From NCBI GenBank assembly GCA_905215195.1, contig CAJMPF010000010.1, positions 1-16,643 on the forward strand: a stretch of 16,643 bases of DNA, written 5' to 3'. How positions within the stretch are numbered: position 1 is the stretch's first letter; every line of letters starts with the position of its first letter. Positions 13,582 to 16,643 of this stretch are shown in pieces. Origin of the DNA: an uncultured bacterium (GTDB lineage Bacteria; Actinomycetota; Coriobacteriia; Coriobacteriales; Coriobacteriaceae). The translations under genes were made by a program, and so were the position numbers. The notes under the pieces were generated by a model. That model was not told the DNA's origin, did no database searches, and saw only the letters and a program-made list of their open reading frames with translations.

Positions 13582-13623
13582 AAAAAGGCCCCCGAGCAGT
13601 TTAATAAGCTGCTCGGGGGCCTT
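13582..13623 (-). terminator. Intrinsic terminator of the penicillin-binding protein gene
   Basis: A 15-pair perfect stem (13585-13599 with 13609-13623; core GGCCCCCGAGCAG) encloses a nine-base loop. Read on the minus strand it is followed by a T tract (the A run at 13582-13586 on the plus strand), so it terminates the convergent PBP gene. On the plus strand the T tract is short, so it can be only a weak backup for argR. Confidence 0.9.
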
Positions 13624-13645
13624 GTTGCTTATGGCCGGATGATTT

Positions 13646-15850
13646 CTAGCCGACCGTATCGTCAGGCGTGGGCGAGGGGTCGGGAGTGGGTGTAGGCGTA
13701 GGCGTAGGCGTAGGCGTGCCGCCATCGCCGCCGGTCGAACCACCAGTGGAGCCGCCCGTCGAGCCACCGGTCGTACCGGTGCCGCCGGTGGTGTCGCCGC
13801 CCGTGGTCTCGGTGGTCGTGGTCGTCGTGGTAGTCGTTGTGGTGGTTTCCTCTTTGTCCTCGTTCTCGTCTTTGTCGTCGTTCTCCGTCTTCTTGGAGTT
13901 GTTGGTGCCGTAGAACTTCCAGACGCTGTTGTTCTTGTAGGTGGGCGCCGTTCCGGTCGCAAACTCCTCGCGCTCGGTACCGGTCAGAACGGTGTTCATA
14001 AACCGCTTAAAGACAGGCAGGTTGGTGCTGTCGCCCAGCAGGTCCGAACCGTACTTTTGGATGGGAATCTCGCCTGCGGAATAACCGGTCCACAGGGCGC
14101 ATGCCAGCTGCGGCGTGAAGCCGCAGAACCACAGGTTGGTGGTGTTGTCGGTGGTGCCCGTCTTGCCGGCATAGGGCTGGTTGACGCTCAGGGCGCCAGC
14201 AGCACCCGTACCGCCGCCCTGCATGACGCCGGACAGAACATCGGTGACCGCGGCGGCCTCGCCCTCGGTAAGCACCTGTGAGGGATTGTCGGTGTGCTGG
14301 TACAGAACCGAGCTGGTACGCGAGTCGATCTCGGTAATGGCGATGGGCTGACGGTAGTAGCCACCGTTGGCAAACGTTGCGTAGGCCGATGCCATCTCGA
14401 GTGGTGAGATACACCCGGTGCCGAGGGTCATGACGGGAACGTCCTCGATGTTGTCCTTGGCGGGGTCGATGCCGAGCTTTTTGACGAGCGAGATGATCTT
14501 GCTGTTGCCGACGGCTTCCGCCACCTGGATGTAGCCGGTGTTGGAGGAGTATGCCGTCGCCTGCTTAAGCGTGATGTTGCCATAGCTCTGGTTGCCGTAG
14601 TTTTGCACCTCGGTCGTGGTGCCCTTGGCCTTGAGCGGCGAGTTGCAGTTGAGGGTGACGTTGGGGTTCATGCCGTTTTGGATGGCAGTTGCCAGTGTAA
14701 AGGCCTTGAAGGTGGAGCCGACGGGACGCTTGGCCGTGGCATGGTTTACGTGGTTCTCGTCGGCGTTGTAGTCGTAGCCGCCCACCATGCACTTGATGTA
14801 GCCGGTCTTGGGGTCAACGACGACCATGCCCATGTCCAGGCCGTCGAGCGAAAGCGTGTCGAGCTGCGAGCGCACGGCCTCCTCGGCCACCTGCTGCATC
14901 GTGGGGTCGATGGTGGTCTTGACGGTCAGGCCGCCCTTAAAGAGCACGTCGGTCGAGAACTCCTGTTCCAGCAGCTGCTTAACATAGGCGACAAAGTAGG
15001 GCTGCGAGTATACGTCGACGCCGCTGCCCGAAATCTCGGTCACGTTGAGGGCGATGGGCTCGGCCTGTGCGGCATCGTGCTCCTCCTGCGTAATGTGGCC
15101 CAGACGCAACATGTTGTCGAGGACCTTGTTGCGACGGGATAGCGCCAGGTCGGGGTTGACCGTGGGGTCGTACTGCGAGGGCGAGTTGGGAAGGCCGATG
15201 AGCAGCGCGGCCTCGCTCAGGGTGAGGTCGGCGGCGGTTTTGGACAGATAGGTCTCAGCGGCGGCCTCGATGCCATATGCTCCATGGCCGTAGTAGATGG
15301 TGTTGAGGTACATCATGAGGATCTCGTCTTTGGAGTACATGTCCTCCATCTTGACGGCGATGTAGGCCTCGCGCACCTTACGCTCGATGGTCGAGTCGAA
15401 CTGCTCCTCCTGCAGGATGGTGTTGCGCACCAGCTGCTGGGTGATAGTCGAGGCGCCTTCGTGCCCGCCGCCGAGGGTTGCCACCGCAGCACGCGCGATA
15501 CCCCACAGGTCGATACCGCCGTGCTCGTAGAAGCGCTCGTCCTCGACGTCAACGGTGCCCTGCAGCACGTAGGGGGAGACCTCGTCCTTGGTGATGGACT
15601 TGCGGTTTTGCGTGTAGAAGCTTGCGATCTTGTTGCCGTTGCAGTCGACGATCTCGGTGGGCTCGCTCACCAGATACGCGTTGGCGTCGGTGTAGTCGGG
15701 CAGATCGGACAGCCAGCGGTTGACGTTGCCGACCATGCCGATGCCAAATGCCACGCCCGCGATAAGCAAAAAGCCCAAAAACGAGAGCAGGATTATGGGC
15801 AGGGCATGCGTCTTTGAACGGCTGCGTCCCTGTCGTTGGCGAGGACCCAT
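13646..15850 (-). CDS. Bifunctional class A penicillin-binding protein (PBP1A-type)
   Basis: This is a membrane-anchored peptidoglycan glycosyltransferase/transpeptidase of 734 residues. A basic cytoplasmic N-terminus is followed by one membrane segment (about 17-40). The GT51 domain shows VDVEDERFYEHGGID (100-114, catalytic E103), GASTITQQLVRN (132-143), RKVREAYIAVKMED (E161) and YYGHGAYGIEAAAETYL. The transpeptidase domain has GSTFK (nucleophile S379, K382), SSN (435-437) and KTG (563-565). The tail from about 650 is low complexity: an acidic/lysine stretch, 12 consecutive threonines, Gly-Gly-Ser/Thr repeats and a Thr-Pro repeat. The ATG at 15850 is chosen because GGAGGT is six bases upstream (plus-strand ACCTCC, 15857-15862); an upstream in-frame start at 15973 adds a non-family stretch without such a site. 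It is convergent with argR and divergent from the U32 gene. Confidence 0.95.
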   Translation of the reverse strand: MGPRQRQGRSRSKTHALPIILLSFLGFLLIAGVAFGIGMVGNVNRWLSDLPDYTDANAYLVSEPTEIVDCNGNKIASFYTQNRKSITKDEVSPYVLQGTVDVEDERFYEHGGIDLWGIARAAVATLGGGHEGASTITQQLVRNTILQEEQFDSTIERKVREAYIAVKMEDMYSKDEILMMYLNTIYYGHGAYGIEAAAETYLSKTAADLTLSEAALLIGLPNSPSQYDPTVNPDLALSRRNKVLDNMLRLGHITQEEHDAAQAEPIALNVTEISGSGVDVYSQPYFVAYVKQLLEQEFSTDVLFKGGLTVKTTIDPTMQQVAEEAVRSQLDTLSLDGLDMGMVVVDPKTGYIKCMVGGYDYNADENHVNHATAKRPVGSTFKAFTLATAIQNGMNPNVTLNCNSPLKAKGTTTEVQNYGNQSYGNITLKQATAYSSNTGYIQVAEAVGNSKIISLVKKLGIDPAKDNIEDVPVMTLGTGCISPLEMASAYATFANGGYYRQPIAITEIDSRTSSVLYQHTDNPSQVLTEGEAAAVTDVLSGVMQGGGTGAAGALSVNQPYAGKTGTTDNTTNLWFCGFTPQLACALWTGYSAGEIPIQKYGSDLLGDSTNLPVFKRFMNTVLTGTEREEFATGTAPTYKNNSVWKFYGTNNSKKTENDDKDENEDKEETTTTTTTTTTTTETTGGDTTGGTGTTGGSTGGSTGGSTGGDGGTPTPTPTPTPTPDPSPTPDDTVG
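13692..13717 (-). repeat. Hexanucleotide tandem repeat encoding Thr-Pro units
   Basis: GTAGGC is repeated four times plus a partial copy on the plus strand. On the coding (minus) strand it reads ACG CCT units, giving Thr-Pro repeats in the tail of the penicillin-binding protein. Because the unit is six bases, slippage would change the tail by two residues without a frameshift. Confidence 0.9.
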
Positions 15851-15943
15851 ATATTGACCTCCAGGTATGTCGTGCCGGACGGTGGATGTGCCGTCTGGGC
15901 AGGATGGACATAAGTTATTACACGATAAACCAAACGGGGCGCG

Positions 15944-15953
15944 CGAGGCCTCG
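15944..15953. repeat. Perfect 10-bp palindrome in the PBP/U32 divergent region
   Basis: CGAGGCCTCG lies in the 162-base region between the divergent PBP and U32 genes. I could not identify convincing -35/-10 pairs for either gene here (TATGCT at 15956-15961 on the plus strand is the best -10-like hexamer). A regulatory role is only a possibility. Confidence 0.3.
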
Positions 15954-16012
15954 TGTATGCTGGAAGACGGCATTTTTCAGAGTGAATGCATACCTTGGTA
16001 AGGAGTTTGTCG

Positions 16013-16643
16013 ATGGCGATTCGGGCGATGGGGCCGAGCGGACAACACAAGACTGGATTGGATGCTGCCGGTGCGGCGCTGCCCGAGCTGCTGGCGCCGG
16101 CGGGCGGGCTCGACCAGATGTTTGCGGCCATCGCCGCGGGCGCCGATGCCATCTATGCGGGGTTGGGCGGCTTTAACGCCCGTGTGAGTGCGCACGGTTT
16201 TACCGACGACGAGTTTGCGCGCGGCTGCGCCGTGGCGCATGCCCATGGCGTGCGTGTGTACGTGACGCTCAACGTGTTCGTGTTTGACGATGAGTTGTCC
16301 GACGCGGTGGCGTTGGGAGCTCATGCACTGGAGCTGGGCGCCGATGCTCTGATTGTCGCCGATGCCGGGCTGGCCTGCGCGCTGCGCGCGGCGATTCCCG
16401 GGGTCGAGATTCACCTGTCCACGCAGGCGGGCGTTCATAGCGAAGGCGCCGTGCGACTTGCCGCCGATGAGCTGGGGGTCGAGCGCGTGACGACGGCACG
16501 CGAGCTGACGGTCGACGAGATTGCGGCGCTATGTGCCACGGGCGTGCCCATCGAGGTATTCTGCCACGGTGCGATTTGCATCGGCTATTCGGGGGCGTGC
16601 GAGTTCTCGGCCCTGCGGCGTGGGCGCTCGGCGATGCGCGGCG
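16013..16643 (+). CDS. U32-family peptidase / RNA hydroxylation-type protein (5' part, cut by window edge)
   Basis: The first 210 codons are visible and the frame is open at the right edge. The protein begins with a basic lead, then LPELLAPAGGLDQMFAAIAAGADAIYAGLGGFNAR, the N-terminal barrel typical of U32 proteins. At residues 181-199 it carries the family signature EVFCHGAICIGYSGACEFS. U32 members include collagenase-like peptidases and, as shown for E. coli TrhP/YegQ and RlhA/YdcP, proteins needed for tRNA or 23S rRNA hydroxylation. Which of these roles applies cannot be decided from this part. The ATG at 16013 follows AAGGAG (16000-16005) at ideal spacing. It is transcribed away from the PBP gene. 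Confidence 0.93.
   Translation, partial: MAIRAMGPSGQHKTGLDAAGAALPELLAPAGGLDQMFAAIAAGADAIYAGLGGFNARVSAHGFTDDEFARGCAVAHAHGVRVYVTLNVFVFDDELSDAVALGAHALELGADALIVADAGLACALRAAIPGVEIHLSTQAGVHSEGAVRLAADELGVERVTTARELTVDEIAALCATGVPIEVFCHGAICIGYSGACEFSALRRGRSAMRG

Noticed and set aside
13692..13717. Short tandem repeats as a possible CRISPR array
   Set aside because: Six-base units without spacers inside a coding sequence; this is a microsatellite, not CRISPR.
13668..13913. Plus-strand Val/Pro-rich ORF opposite the PBP tail
   Set aside because: It is the antisense reading of the Thr-Pro and poly-Thr repeats, with no start signal or family.
1..16643. Defence island, prophage, toxin-antitoxin pair or novel multi-gene system
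   Set aside because: Apart from the IS remnant and the glycosyltransferase-like gene, every intact gene belongs to a well-known housekeeping family in conserved order.

Overview
This 16.6 kb window is a chromosomal housekeeping segment of a high-GC bacterium. It is dominated by the spc and alpha ribosomal-protein operons. The organism is probably a member of the Coriobacteriia, and a Collinsella-like species is my best guess. That guess rests on high GC, the actinobacterial-style run secY-adk-map-infA-rpmJ-rpsM-rpsK-rpsD-rpoA-rplQ-truA, zinc-type S14 and L36, frequent GTG/TTG starts, and overall protein character. It is inference and was not tested by a search.

Layout. Positions 1-1043 hold no intact gene. 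They carry a decayed IS3-family transposase remnant (about 263-751) and a non-coding leader in front of rplE. The upstream partner expected before rplE (rplX and the S10 operon) is not visible. Positions 1044-7285 are the spc-type operon rplE-rpsZ-rpsH-rplF-rplR-rpsE-rpmD-rplO-secY-adk-map. Its early part is punctuated by three clear intercistronic hairpins; from rplR onward the genes are tightly packed, with SDs in or over the previous stop and overlaps at rplO/secY and adk/map. Positions 7390-10768 are the alpha-type operon infA-rpmJ-rpsM-rpsK-rpsD-rpoA-rplQ. It is closed by a textbook terminator with a UUCG loop at 10795-10825. The 37-codon rpmJ gene (7759-7872) is easily missed because of its size.

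Positions 10861-12887 hold truA and a divergent family-2-like glycosyltransferase. Positions 13020-13457 encode the arginine repressor ArgR behind a palindrome-rich 132-bp intergenic region. A bifunctional class A penicillin-binding protein lies convergently on the minus strand (13646-15850), with a terminator for each strand between the two. A U32-family peptidase gene (16013 to the right edge, truncated by the window) is divergent from the PBP gene.

The genes mostly serve core functions: ribosome assembly, initiation (IF1), transcription (RNAP alpha), protein export (SecY), nucleotide balance (Adk), N-terminal methionine removal (Map), tRNA pseudouridylation (TruA) and cell-wall synthesis (PBP). 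I see no CRISPR array, defence island, phage, toxin-antitoxin pair or biosynthetic cluster. I found no convincing previously undescribed system. The more interesting points are the IS remnant directly upstream of the spc operon, the intercistronic hairpins, the structured infA-rpmJ gap, the palindromes before argR, and the slippage-prone repeat tail of the PBP.
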